From contig JAPYXD010000555.1 of assembly GCA_030998225.1 (NCBI GenBank), positions 744,001 to 808,000 of the forward strand: a DNA stretch of 64,000 nucleotides, read 5' to 3'. Numbering within the stretch: position 1 is the stretch's first letter; every line of letters starts with the position of its first letter. The translations under genes and the position numbers were made by a program. This DNA comes from Diplolepis rosae. Its lineage: Eukaryota > Arthropoda > Insecta > Hymenoptera > Diplolepididae. The notes under the pieces are model-generated. The model made no database searches and was not told where the DNA came from. It was given only the letters and a program-made list of their open reading frames with translations. Shown here piece after piece: positions 1-9,800 of this stretch.

Positions 1-925
1 ATCAAAGAGAGTTCTCAACAAAGTAGTGAAAAATGTTTTTTACAAACAGATAAAGACTAAAATTGATTTTTAAATTTTATTCTATTATCTTACTCGAGAT
101 TGACAAAGAACAAAGAGAATCTGTACAGCATATCCCAGTAAGAAGAGGTTGATTGAAATGAATTGAACGGCATTTAAAATACCGAACAAATCAATCCATA
201 TGAATGCTGAACCAATTCTGTTTTTTTTGCAAATTCTAGTTAACGCATTTGACTGAATTTAAGGTGTGTCATTTAAATGAAATCCATTGTTCGATAAAAA
301 TAAATGCATCTTAATACCGTTTACTGAAATTAAAAATGAGACTAAGCCAATTCGATTCAATGTGGCCAGGTAAATTTAAAATTGAATGCTTGTTAATCCG
401 TTTGAAAAAGTTGATTATTTTTATTAACAAAATAGTTATGAATTTTTATCTTAAAAATTGCAAAAATCCTGCATATATATTTTTTAACGCTTTGGGAGTT
501 GAACGAATTTTAAGGAAGAAAAAGTGTCAGCGACGAAGTTGTTCATTCGGGTCTGAACCAATAATGTCATAAAACCCACTACTTTTCTTACTGCGCAAGC
601 ATTCGAAAGAAGGAAAAACCATAAACAAGGAGCAAATTATATTATTTGGCTGGTTAATTCAAAATTTTAAAAATACGAAAATTTAATAATTGAAAAAGTG
701 AAACTTATTAATATTCACATTAAATATGTTTAAAAAATCAATAATAAAAATATTATAATATTGATTTTTACTTTATTATTAACAATTTTTCGTATTTTTA
801 GATAATTTGGAAGTCATACACTTAAATAAATATTGAAAATTTTGTTTTGAATTTTAGGATGATTTATACACTTGAAAAACAATTTTTTAGTAAAATTGAA
901 AGTCAATAAATACTTGAAGTTTAAA
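1..925. other. AT-rich DNA without recognisable genes
   Basis: Very AT-rich sequence with homopolymer runs and short scattered ORFs that have no recognisable domain. I see no gene, RNA gene or clear terminal repeat. It abuts the left inverted arm of the Penelope-derived unit. Confidence 0.5.
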
Positions 926-1205
926 AACTTCTAGGATTCGAAAGTAATCGAATCCTCAAAATAACAAAAAAAAAAAACAAACCAAATTTGGACCAAAATC
1001 ACAAGTACAAAAAACTTTGAGAAAAACAAAAAAGGTGAAAAGAAAAAAGAAGGCAACCTTCAAAACCCCTTCCTTCTTTTTCTTTCTTTTGTCCTTTTTT
1101 GTCTTTACTCCCACCACCATTTACATAAACAAAATTCAAACTACTCGCCGACGTTTCGGTGCTCTTCCAGCACCCTCTTCAAAGCTGCAACACTAAAAGA
1201 AAAAA
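926..1205 (-). repeat. Left inverted terminal repeat of the PLE unit
   Basis: This stretch is the reverse complement, with a few differences, of 3389-3663. Shared landmarks are the GAATCC/GGATTCG block, a purine-rich AAAGGA...AAAGAAGGAAGG tract and the hammerhead-like segment. It lies downstream of the endonuclease ORF in minus-strand sense, as a 3' PLE terminal repeat would. Confidence 0.7.
1143..1190 (-). ncRNA. Hammerhead-ribozyme-like motif, PLE terminal repeat (sense to the endonuclease ORF)
   Basis: On the minus strand there is a stem-loop GGTGCT-GGAAG-AGCACC preceded by TTGAAGAG and followed by GAAACGTCGG. This matches the hammerhead layout: core CUGANGA, stem II, GAAA, then a GUC-type cleavage site. 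The first core box reads UUGAAGA, so activity is uncertain. PLE terminal repeats are known to carry minimal hammerhead motifs. Confidence 0.5.
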
Positions 1206-1412
1206 CAAAATTTTTAACGAATGTTGCGTCTCCTATCACCCTCCATGGGGACGCGGATCCTTCTCCATGGAACGTCAACAGGAAACTGCAAGAACACCCT
1301 GTGTACCCCTCCCTTTTAAGCACCTAAAGGACCCCAAGGGTCATTCAATAAAATTTATATCGTTTCGCAGAATCTAGAAAACCTCAAGGATATTTACTGT
1401 GGAACATTGTTC

Positions 1413-2090
1413 TTAAAGATAACTTATCATGCTGTCATAACAGCCGTTGTACTTAACCAAATCCGTTTTTAAATTTATAGAATATGTTCCCTCTCTTTTT
1501 ATATATAACATTTCCATAAATTCTCTTTTTCCCTTATTACTTTCTGAGTGTAAAATCTCTACATTGTTCCAATCAAAGTCATGATCAGCATATTCCTTTC
1601 TATGATCGAACAAAACATTATGATAATTACACTTTCTCCCAAGATTCTTTCTGTGTTCTTCTACTCTAGTATTAAGAAGTCTGCCTGTTTGTCCCACATA
1701 AGTCACTTTACACCTTTTACAAATCAGTTTATATATCAAACCACTTTTTTCTAATCTATTCAAGACGTCTTTACCCAAAGTTATGAGTCTTTCGAACCCA
1801 AACGGTATTCTAAAAATTGTATGGATTTGAAATTTTTTTAACATAGATTGAATTGTTTTTGAAATTCGACCAAAATATGGGAGAGCAATAGTGTTATTTT
1901 TATCAAAAATTTCACTTTGTGTATCTGTGTCTACGTTTTTACTCTTTCTACTTTTAATTTGCTGAGTTCTAACTTTTATATGCTTTTCAATCAAATCTTG
2001 CGGGTAATGATTAAAAAATAAAATTTCCCTAACAAAATTTTGGCTTTGAATGCTGTCTGTTGCCGAAGCCAAAACACAACAACAGAGCAA
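1413..2090 (-). CDS. PLE protein, C-terminal linker plus GIY-YIG endonuclease (5'-truncated)
   Basis: An open frame of 225 codons. In a complete PLE this region nicks target DNA for retrotransposition. Residues 69-75 (ALPYFGR) match the LPY-G linker found between reverse transcriptase and endonuclease in PLEs. Residues 117-120 (GLIY) and 131-133 (YVG) form the GIY-YIG signature. C124 and C127 fit the cysteine pair typical of PLE endonucleases, R142 lies in TRVEEH, and E193 in FMEML fits the conserved glutamate. The upstream reverse transcriptase is absent: the frame starts just after the stop of the virus-like gene. Only about the last quarter of a normal PLE protein remains. The start codon is probably not a natural one. 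Domain assignment is confident; function today is unlikely. Confidence 0.75.
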   Translation of the reverse strand: MLCCCVLASATDSIQSQNFVREILFFNHYPQDLIEKHIKVRTQQIKSRKSKNVDTDTQSEIFDKNNTIALPYFGRISKTIQSMLKKFQIHTIFRIPFGFERLITLGKDVLNRLEKSGLIYKLICKRCKVTYVGQTGRLLNTRVEEHRKNLGRKCNYHNVLFDHRKEYADHDFDWNNVEILHSESNKGKREFMEMLYIKREGTYSINLKTDLVKYNGCYDSMISYL

Positions 2091-2099
2091 TTATCCAAC

Positions 2100-3337
2100 T
2101 TAAGGTTGAATAGGGACAAGGCCTGCAAAAGCATTGTCTGGAACTGCAAGCAATCGATCTTGAGCCTTGAGCTCTGCATCCTTGATGATCTTAGTGTATT
2201 TTAAGTCATCGTTTATCAGTTCTAGTTTCAGGCAGTAATGTCTTCTCTGATCTGACGTACTCATCGGAGAATTAAATGCAGCGGCATAATATTGGATGAG
2301 CTCCCTAGCAGATGTGTACTTGCTATCCTTTGAATGCAGAACCTTATCATTCAAATAATTCATCCACAACACTAAGTTGTGAGGAGCCCAGCTACCTGAA
2401 TCATTTAAAGATTCAGAATAAAGCAGAGATGCAACATTGGGACAGAGCAGTACTCTGGGGATGTCTCCAACCTGGTACTTGTCCTTTGGCAATAGTGTTC
2501 TTCCTACACGGAGAGAAGTTTAGTAGAACCGTAGCGCTAGCGGTGGGAAAGCCGCTCGTCTTTGGTTTAGTGTAACTTCTACTCTAAAATTGGGGCACTG
2601 GTTACCCCGAACTGACGAAAAGCTTGCGAGAGAACGGCTGGCCCAAGTATTTCGCGTAACGGCTCGCCTAATTTGGGGTAATGGTTCCCCCAAATTGGCA
2701 GAGCTGTTCAACCAAACAGAGGTCGCGCAGCTCTCTGTGTGCTTAGCGCATCAGTTCTACGTGTTGGGCGAGCGGATTCACCAAACTTTTCTCCGTGTAT
2801 TCCTGCACTGAATAGGGTGACAGTTATGTGAGGTAATGAAGCAGCAATCCTAGACAAGGTGATAACATTAGGTTGAGGTGCTGCTTTTTCTTTTGGCGTG
2901 GAAGTTCTTATCGAGTAAGTGTTTGCTAGATAATCCATAATCTTCTGAAGCATTGGGAGTGACTTCTTCTTAATATTGCCCCAGTTGGTGCCTCTAGTTA
3001 AGAAAATAGAGATGCTGTAGCTCATTACACTGTTAAAATCAGTGTGGTCGAAACCAAGATCGGGCTTGCCTGAATTCTTGAGCAGCTTCTCATGCTTTTC
3101 CAAGAGGACCTTCAGAGTGACTGCGGGGTCGAAGCCTTGGTAAGCAAGAACTTCAATATTTGATGCTATAGCATCAACGCAGGCCTTAATGTTCTGTTCG
3201 TCAAAACATTTCTTCAGAGTTATAACGGCTGATTCCGTTAAAGCTCCTCTAGCTGCAATAGCTGCTATGGCATTCTTGCTATGGACAGCAACGTCCTTCA
3301 AGAGCGCTTCTAGTTGTTCAGCTTGCAGGGAACTCAT
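2100..3337 (-). pseudogene. Endogenous viral element: phlebovirus/tenuivirus-type nucleoprotein, split by a MITE
   Basis: A nucleoprotein coats viral RNA in segmented negative-strand viruses of Phenuiviridae. The amino-terminal part is encoded from the ATG at 3337 down to about 2800 and the carboxy-terminal part from about 2504 to the stop at 2100. Motifs seen in the family's order are AYQGFD, an LTRG block and TLSRIAA, followed in the second segment by PNVASLLYSES and a late SPMSTSDQRRHY block. Total coding length is close to 310 codons, near or a little above family size. The only obvious break is the MITE at 2507-2797; the tail residues after the first segment come from that insert. About 45 bp separate the ATG from the PLE arm, and the stop lies within 12 bp of PLE-derived sequence. 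Expression as an intact protein is not expected from this copy. Confidence 0.7.
2507..2797. mobile_element. TA-flanked MITE inside the viral nucleoprotein relic
   Basis: The 291-bp insert begins CACGGAGAGAAGTTTAGT and ends with the near reverse complement, ACCAAACTTTTCTCCGTG. TA dinucleotides flank both ends (2505-2506, 2798-2799) and the viral coding similarity resumes on each side. It is GC-richer than its surroundings and has no ORF of its own. TA duplication points to a Tc1/mariner-type transposase acting in trans. Confidence 0.7.
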
Positions 3338-3388
3338 CTTCTTCTGGTTCCTTTTCCAGTGAGAGACGCTGAAAGAACAACTGCACTA

Positions 3389-3663
3389 TTTTTTTTAGTA
3401 TTGCAGCTTTGAAGAGGGTGCTGGAAGAGCACCGAAACGTCGGCGAGTAGTTTGAATTTTGTTTATGTAAATGGTGGTGGGAGTAAAGACAAAAAAGGAC
3501 GAAAAAAAGAAAAAGAAGGAAGGGGTTTTGGAAGGTTGCCTTCTTTTTTCTTTCTTCCTTTTTTGTTTTTCTCAAAGTTTTTTTGTACTTGTGATTTTGG
3601 TCCAAATATGGTCATTTTTTTGTTATTTTGAGGATTCGATTACTTTCGAGTCCTTGAAGTTTT
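3389..3663 (+). repeat. Right inverted terminal repeat of the PLE unit
   Basis: The counterpart of 926-1205 in opposite orientation. It contains the hammerhead-like motif, the AAAGAAGGAAGG tract and the GAGGATTCGATTAC block. In minus-strand sense it lies upstream of the captured gene, the inverted upstream copy often seen in PLE insertions. Confidence 0.7.
3402..3450 (+). ncRNA. Second hammerhead-ribozyme-like motif (inverted copy)
   Basis: Same arrangement as the minus-strand motif at 1143-1190: TTGAAGAG, stem-loop GGTGCTGGAAGAGCACC, GAAACGTCGG. The stem is perfectly paired in both copies. It points away from the ORFs of the unit. Confidence 0.5.
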
Positions 3664-4316
3664 TAATTGTGATTTTGTTTGGACGTTGAGAGGAGTCCGG
3701 GTTCGTGGTATATACTTATATATCATGTATCCTTATATAAACTAAAATTGTAAACATAAACATAAAGACATTGGTGTTTTGCCTATATGTTCTTTTTAAT
3801 TTTGATAAAATATTCAGTTTCTGTCGGTGGTAATAAACATGTTATACGCCCTGCGATAGAAGGGAATGAGATTTTATCAAATATAATATTTTATTCGAAC
3901 AACGAAAAACCTCATTCCCAAAAACGTCGCTTACTTGACCGTCATCTGGCGACAGCATGTCCTTCCACCTCTCAGGCGAGAGTGGAACAATAGATCATCT
4001 ATCTTCTTCTCTCCCACACCTCGGTACGCTCTCTCGCACTCGCGCCAAGTACCAGCACAGTGAGGAGAGCCATACACTGTGTATGCGTTCTCTCTCACTC
4101 CACTGGACTCTCTCGGTACTCTCTTTCGCACTTATACAGAGTGGCTAGAGAACCCTTACGCTCTCCCACTATCAGGGCCTAGCAATGGGACTGCCTATGT
4201 AAAAAAAACTTAGAAAAAAATTAGAAAGTGCGAGAGACGTCCAAGCAAGGGAAAATGCACTTGGAAAGGCGGGGAAAACTAACCCCTTCCACAGGGTCAC
4301 TGAAGGGAGAGAAGCT

Positions 4317-4352
4317 AGATAAAAGGGCGCGTTTTCGCTAGCAGATTCATTC
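4317..4352 (+). promoter_or_regulatory. Probable Gypsy-A LTR core promoter
   Basis: AGATAAAAGG at 4317-4326 is a TATA-like box. An ATTCATTCGGG segment about 25 bp downstream fits an arthropod initiator position. The same pair occurs in the 3' LTR and a similar pair occurs in the separate LTR at 47192-47897. Confidence 0.45.
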
Positions 4353-4492
4353 GGGAAAAAGTCTCGCCTACGACTTGGTCCTCTGCAAATATACTGTCAA
4401 CCAGAAGAAGCTTAGTTTTTGCTGCAATCAACCTTCTACATCCTGGTAAGTCCTCGCCTGAAGATCCTCCGGGTCTTCAACCCCTACCTTTT

Positions 4493-4817
4493 CGCCAGAA
4501 GATCTCTCTAGGTCTTCTCCCCTGGAAGATCGACAACGGTCTTCCATCTCTCTCCCTCGCCAGAAGATCTCTCTAGGTCTTCTCCCCTGGAAGATCGACA
4601 ACGGTCTTCCATCTCTCTCCCTCGCCAGAAGATCTGCCTAGGTCTTCTCCCCTGGAAGATCGACAACGGTCTTCCATCTCTCTCCCTCGCCAGAAGATCT
4701 GCCTAGGTCTTCTCCCCTGGAAGATCGACAACGGTCTTCCATCTCTCTCCCTCGCCAGAAGATCTGCATAGGTCTTCTCCCCTGGAAGATCGACCACGGT
4801 CTTCCATCTCTCCCCCT
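4493..4817 (+). repeat. Five 65-bp tandem repeats in the 5' LTR
   Basis: Units start at 4493, 4558, 4623, 4688 and 4753, exactly 65 bp apart. Each contains two short dyads, AGAAGATC...GGTCTTCT and GGAAGATC...GGTCTTCC, so the transcript could fold into about ten small hairpins. Partial GAAGATC...GGTCTTC units lie on both sides. There are no unique spacers, so it is not a CRISPR-like array. Confidence 0.9.
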
Positions 4818-4896
4818 CTCCCTTCCTTGCTTACCCTTGCCAGAAGATACATCGGGTCTTCTCTCTTAACCATGGCCTGTCGACAGAAAACCGAAG

Positions 4897-5457
4897 ATGC
4901 CACGTGGAGTCAGCAGCAGCCGGAAGCATGAGAGGAAGGCACGCCGATTCGCCCTCATATCAGCAGCACTGCCAGCCTACCCCCACCACCCGGGTTACAG
5001 GACCAGCACCGCTACCGCTACACCTGGAACGAGCCAGCCACCCAGGAGAACGGAGAGCAGCGTTGCCTATCTACAGGCGCCTGCTAGGAAGGATCCACGG
5101 GACCCAGGCTACCTGCAGCGGCGACAACCACCCCCGGGCAATCGCTGGGACTTCCCAGTGCCGAAGTTCGCCACAGCTCCGACAGGTGAGAGCCAGGGGA
5201 AGCCAGACTCCCCGTCCACGCCACGAAAAGCACCAGCCACGCCAGCGCCAGGACACCGCTCACTGGAGGAGCTGCTGAACTCTCCAGTGTGGAAGCTGCT
5301 CCCCGAGATCTCGCCATTGAAGCCAACGCCACCACGTCCAGTTCACGTGGTCAGCCCCCAGAAGACCCTCGGGAGCCTACGCCAGCGCGCAGTGCCCAGG
5401 TCGCTGAAGAAGACCTTCGAAGACCTCTTCGGGGACTGTTCGGACCTGGACGACTGA
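4897..5457 (+). CDS. 186-codon ORF inside the Gypsy-A 5' LTR, unknown product
   Basis: An ATG-started frame rich in proline, arginine and serine, with a basic amino terminus (SSRKHERKARR) and an acidic end (EDLFGDCSDLDD). It lies 3' of the 65-bp array in the transcribed part of the LTR. The copy in the 3' LTR (11751-12311) encodes the same protein. No domain, signal peptide or membrane segment is recognised. Identity between copies may only reflect youth of the insertion. The Gypsy-A gag starts about 300 bp further on, so it may be a leader or upstream ORF on the genomic RNA. Coding status is unproven. Confidence 0.35.
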   Translation: MPRGVSSSRKHERKARRFALISAALPAYPHHPGYRTSTATATPGTSQPPRRTESSVAYLQAPARKDPRDPGYLQRRQPPPGNRWDFPVPKFATAPTGESQGKPDSPSTPRKAPATPAPGHRSLEELLNSPVWKLLPEISPLKPTPPRPVHVVSPQKTLGSLRQRAVPRSLKKTFEDLFGDCSDLDD

Positions 5458-5687
5458 GAGGGCCAGAAGAGGAAGGCAAGGGAGAACTCCGAGAAGGAGG
5501 AAGAAGAGGAAACAGCCTCCCCACAGCGGAAACCAGGCGCCAACCAGGCACTACCCAGGCACTGACCAGAGTGCCTAGCCACGGACACCAGGACCACGGA
5601 TCAACGGCCCTACACCACCACCCACCAAACCACCATCACCACCCACCAATATCGCCACCCACCACCCAACAACGCGCAAACTAACAA

Positions 5688-5710
5688 TTGGCGGCCCAAC
5701 GTGTGGCCAA
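5688..5710 (+). promoter_or_regulatory. Gypsy-A primer-binding site
   Basis: TGGCGGCCCAACGTGTGG lies 13 bp after the LTR end. It resembles the TGGCGCCCAACGTGGGG type site that is complementary to tRNA-Lys in several Gypsy elements, with two differences. Minus-strand DNA synthesis would start here. Confidence 0.55.
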
Positions 5711-5765
5711 GTTTGTGATTGGAATCACAAGACCAACGACCCTGAAGGAACAGACGAAGAGGATT

Positions 5766-6806
5766 ATGACTCCACGCTCTCCAAAGAAGCCGGTAGAAAG
5801 AACGATACCTACCCGCAACCACCCACTCACCACTTCCGGAAGTGGTCATCAAAATCCGGTGGCGCCCAACAACATGGAAAACTACGACAATTCGAGCATG
5901 GCAGATACGGCCTCTACAACTAGATGCGAGGAAGCATCAGTGAATCGACAGCAGCGAGAATCTTCAGCAGCCAGGATAGCGCCAGCACATGGCCAGGACA
6001 GCACCCAACTCATGCCTTCAATGATTTCAATCCAGGATCTACGGCAAATAATCCGAGCTCTGAAAGCTCCAGCACCGCCACAACCTGAATTTTCTGGCTT
6101 GAGTCACGAGGATCCTAGGGCCTTCATCAAAGAATGTGAGGCTTACTTCGAGAAATCTGGAGCGGACCCTGCACACTGGACAAGAATCGCAGGAAAATCG
6201 CTATTAGACGAAGCAGCAAAATGGTGGAGCCCATACAAGTCCTTCAGCCTGCCATGGGAACAGTTTAAAGAACTGTTCCAAAACAAATATGCAAGTCAGA
6301 CCGTGGAAAATGGTCTCAGAGTTAGCTTGTACTCTCGCAAACAAGCAGAGAAAGAGCCAACGGCTATATTTTTACAAAAAAAATACTTATTAGCCAAACG
6401 ACTCTGCCCGCAAAACACTGAAGAAGAATTAATCGGCACAATCCTGGAAACCCTGCGACCTTCAATAAAACGGGTTATCAGAGCAGCTGATCCCAGGACA
6501 TTTGCAGAGCTCATGGACCGAGCGACACAAGCAGAGGCAGACGAAATTGAGGGTCAATCAACGAGAGTAAAGGAGGAAAATATAAGGAAGCCAACTCCTA
6601 ATAATCTACAAGAAGCACGACTACCAGCGTGCCATTATTGTCCACAACGCCATTTCCATAGGGACTGCCCTGTCTTGGCCCAACGCTCAGCCATGCCACC
6701 AGAACACACACGCAATACCGGCTCAAACCCGGCGGAAAACTGGCGCCGGGCGGCGGCAGAAAATACTCACGCAAGGAATCAAGATACGTCAGCCAACCAA
6801 CAATAA
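5766..6806 (+). CDS. gag: Gypsy-A Gag
   Basis: Gag builds the virus-like particle and packages element RNA. I chose the first in-frame ATG at 5766, giving 346 codons; ATG 5874 is an alternative. The first 110 residues are low-complexity. A retrotransposon-gag core follows, with DPRAFIKECEAYF, AAKWW, FKELFQNKYAS and AIFLQKKYLLAKRLCP. A single zinc-knuckle-like CHYCPQRHFHRDC lies near the end, one residue tighter than CX2CX4HX4C, so zinc binding is uncertain. The frame is uninterrupted. The pol frame overlaps its end, consistent with a -1 frameshift for the Gag-Pol product. Confidence 0.85.
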   Translation: MTPRSPKKPVERTIPTRNHPLTTSGSGHQNPVAPNNMENYDNSSMADTASTTRCEEASVNRQQRESSAARIAPAHGQDSTQLMPSMISIQDLRQIIRALKAPAPPQPEFSGLSHEDPRAFIKECEAYFEKSGADPAHWTRIAGKSLLDEAAKWWSPYKSFSLPWEQFKELFQNKYASQTVENGLRVSLYSRKQAEKEPTAIFLQKKYLLAKRLCPQNTEEELIGTILETLRPSIKRVIRAADPRTFAELMDRATQAEADEIEGQSTRVKEENIRKPTPNNLQEARLPACHYCPQRHFHRDCPVLAQRSAMPPEHTRNTGSNPAENWRRAAAENTHARNQDTSANQQ

Positions 6807-6808
6807 CC

Positions 6809-9800
6809 GCCGCCCGAACTTCACGAGAAAATTTACCGCGCCTATGGATATACATCGCGGGAAAAGAAAGAGAAGCACTGGTCGATTCTGGGTCATCTGA
6901 CAGTGCCATTGAAACCAGTCTTCTCACACTAGAGCAATTACGCCAAGTCAAACCTGGCCCACCCATGGTTGACCTGGCAGCCGAAGGAGCTATACTCCAA
7001 CTTCGAGGAATCATCAACTTGGAAGTAGAAATCAGCGGAAAACATTACACAGGACCATTTCTTGTCGCCGACAAACTGGGAGTAGATTTAATCCTAGGAA
7101 GAAACTGGCTCGTTCAGCACCGAGTCGTACACGACCATTTTAACAATTGTTTGTTCATTGGTCGACACCAGAGACAACAAGTTTTCACCACGCCAGGAAT
7201 CAGCCAACGCAACGAGGGAGCCTCAGAAGATTTTCAAGAAACTCTCACTCATCATTTCACTGATGCAGCGGCTGAAACGTTTCAGAAACTAGTAAAAAGA
7301 CATGCGACAATCTTCCACCAGGGTGGTCATCTTCGTCAGGCACTAACCTCGTGTCATGAGATACATCTTAAGACAGCACAGCCATTCCGAGAAGCTCAGA
7401 GAAACTTTTCGGAAGTGAAGAAAAAGGCAATCGAGGAGCAAATACCGGAAATGCTAGCCGAGAGGATCATCGAACCAGCTAGCTCCCCCTACAGTTCACA
7501 GCCATCGATTCAAACCAAAAAGGATGGTACTCAAAGATTCTGCATCGATTACCGGAGATTGAATGACTTGACAATCGATGCTGCTCAGCCTTTGCCCGTC
7601 ATCCATCAAACTCTAAAAGATTTAGGCCAAGCAAAAATCTTTTCAACCATTGATTTGAAAAGTGGGTACTGGCAAATACTATTGCACCCAAATTCCAGAA
7701 AGTACACTGCATTTGCCACCCCTGACGGAGGACAGTACCAATTTCGAGTAATGCCCTTCGGACTGAAAAATGCTCCATGCACGTTCCAGAACACAATGAA
7801 GGAGATCCTTGGCACCTTCTGGAGAAAATTCGTCATCGCCTACCTCGATGACCTGATTGTTTACTCATACACGGAAGAGGAGCACTTGAACCATTTAGCC
7901 CTCATTTTCGAACGTCTCGAAATATACGGGCTCTCTTGCAACCCAAAAAAATGCCATTTTGGAAAGACGAAACTGGAGTACCTAGGCCACATCGTCACCA
8001 GCGACGGCAATCAGGCACAGCCTGAACACATACAAGCAATCCTGGAAGCAAACCCACCACGAACACGTAAGGAGCTACGAAGTTTTCACGGGACTTGTGG
8101 ATGGCTACGCGAGTACATACCACACTTCGCTATAACTGCAGCCCCTCTGACAGACCTCCTCGCAGTATCCAGGCCTTTCAAATGGACGGCTGCGGCTCAA
8201 GAATCATTCGAGAAGATTAAAGCCTTAATAAAGGAACCTTTGGCTCTTAGTCGGCCCAATCCTCAGCTCCCATTTATCCTGCAAACTGACGCTAGTGCCA
8301 AGGGAATGGGAGCAGTTCTCTTTCAAGAAAACAAGGAGAAGAAAAAGTTCATAATTTCCTACGCGAGCGCAAAATTCAGCCCAACAGAGTCCAGATATCA
8401 CTGCAATGAACAAGAGTGTCTCGCAGTGATTTGGGGAATAAAAAGATACCGTCCATATTTAGAGGACAATCATTTTACGCTCAGGACAGACAGCACGGCG
8501 CTGACCTGGCTGAGGAAAATGAAGGATGAAAAATCCAAGCTCGCTCGATGGTCCTGCCTCCTCGGTGAATTCTCGTTCACGATAGAACATTGCGCAGGAA
8601 AGGATAATGAATTAGCGGATGCCTTATCCCGATATCCAGCTCCAGACGCACCTACTCCTGGGGAACCCGACCTGGACCGCATGATGATCCCTATCAGAGA
8701 GAAGCAAGCCACTACTGGGGAAGTAAGACCTGCTTTCAACGCCCTGGAACAACGGCCTTTAATAGATGAAATAGGAACAGCGCAGCAACGTGATCCAGTG
8801 ATTACACGAGAAATAGAGAGATGGCAGCAATTGACAACCTTACCTGACAGATCGGACCAAGAAGAAAATTTCGTCCAGGAACACCGACTAGACGAACGAG
8901 GATTCTGGAAGAAACATCCAAACCTGAACAGCTGGTCATTACGAGTACCAGTGAGTCACGTAGATCGAATACTCTGGGAGTACCACGACGACGCTCTAGC
9001 CGGCCACCCGGGAGCCGACGAGACTCTGAGAGAAATACAAACACGGTACTACTGGCCAGGCATGAGAGAGACAGTAAGGAAATACGTGAGTGCCTGTCAT
9101 CTATGTAACTGTAGCAAACCAGTCCGCACAGCAAGGGCAGATACAATGAGGCCCCGAGCAGCACGTCGACCCTGGGAGACAGTCGCATTGGACTTAATGG
9201 GACCATACCCTCGCTCAGCAACAGGAAAGAGGTTCCTCCTGGTAGTAACCGACCTTTTTACCAGATGGATCGAAGCTTTCCCCATCGCATCCTCCGAAGC
9301 CACGAAGCTAACCACAATTCTAGAACGAGAAGTCTTCTCGCGCTGGGGATACCCAAGGCAGATACTCAGCGACAACGGCAGACAGTTTGCCAGCCAGCAC
9401 TGGGCCAACGCTTGCCAACGTTGGGACTGCGACCTGTGGACCACGCCGAACTACCATCCCCGAGCTAACCCTACGGAAAGGAGAAACCAGGAGATTAAAA
9501 TCAATATTCGACTGAGAATCAATAATGAAAATCACCGTACCTGGGATCGCGACTTACCGGCCATTTTGTTTGGACTACGACGAAGACAGAATGCCGCCAC
9601 TGGACAAACTCCTAGCCACCTGATGTTAGGATGGACACTCCCGAGACCGGGAGATTGGCGATTCCAGGACCCTGAAAACCAACTGAGAGAAGAGCGAAAT
9701 ATCCGTGAAGAACGAGCAAGACAAAAACAGACGTCGTACCAGCAGAAATATACAAACCTTGTACCAATGCCACAGTACCAACCAGGAGATGAAGTATATA

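Larger units (their letters stand above)
926..3663 (-). mobile_element. Penelope-like element (PLE) unit carrying a captured viral nucleoprotein gene
   Basis: A unit bounded by inverted arms of about 275 bp (926-1205 and 3389-3663). Read on the minus strand it holds, in order: right arm, nucleoprotein-like coding region (3337 to 2100), then the C-terminal linker and GIY-YIG endonuclease part of a PLE protein (2090 to 1413), then the left arm. PLEs are known for GIY-YIG endonucleases, terminal repeats in direct or inverted arrangement, and hammerhead motifs in those repeats; all three are seen. The reverse transcriptase part is missing and the viral gene sits in its place. I infer a chimeric, 5'-truncated insertion made by template switching, or a later insertion into the PLE. 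No target duplication was identified. Confidence 0.65.
3840..5674 (+). repeat. Gypsy-A 5' LTR
   Basis: It begins TGTTATACG and is matched along its whole length by 10694-12528. It contains a TATA-like box and start region (4317-4350), a consensus splice donor CTG|GTAAGT at 4445/4446, a 65-bp tandem array and a 186-codon ORF. The last 130 bp differ from the 3' LTR at about one base in ten, unlike the rest. The exact 3' end is uncertain by a few bases because the two copies differ there. Confidence 0.85.

Noticed and set aside
4493..4817. CRISPR-like array
   Set aside because: Units are contiguous with no unique spacers, and the context is a eukaryotic LTR.
4573..4903. Minus-strand ORFs with repeated DLPGEKT and GEGERWKT words
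   Set aside because: They are the antisense reading of the 65-bp LTR repeat, whose period of 65 is not a multiple of three; the apparent protein repeat is a by-product.
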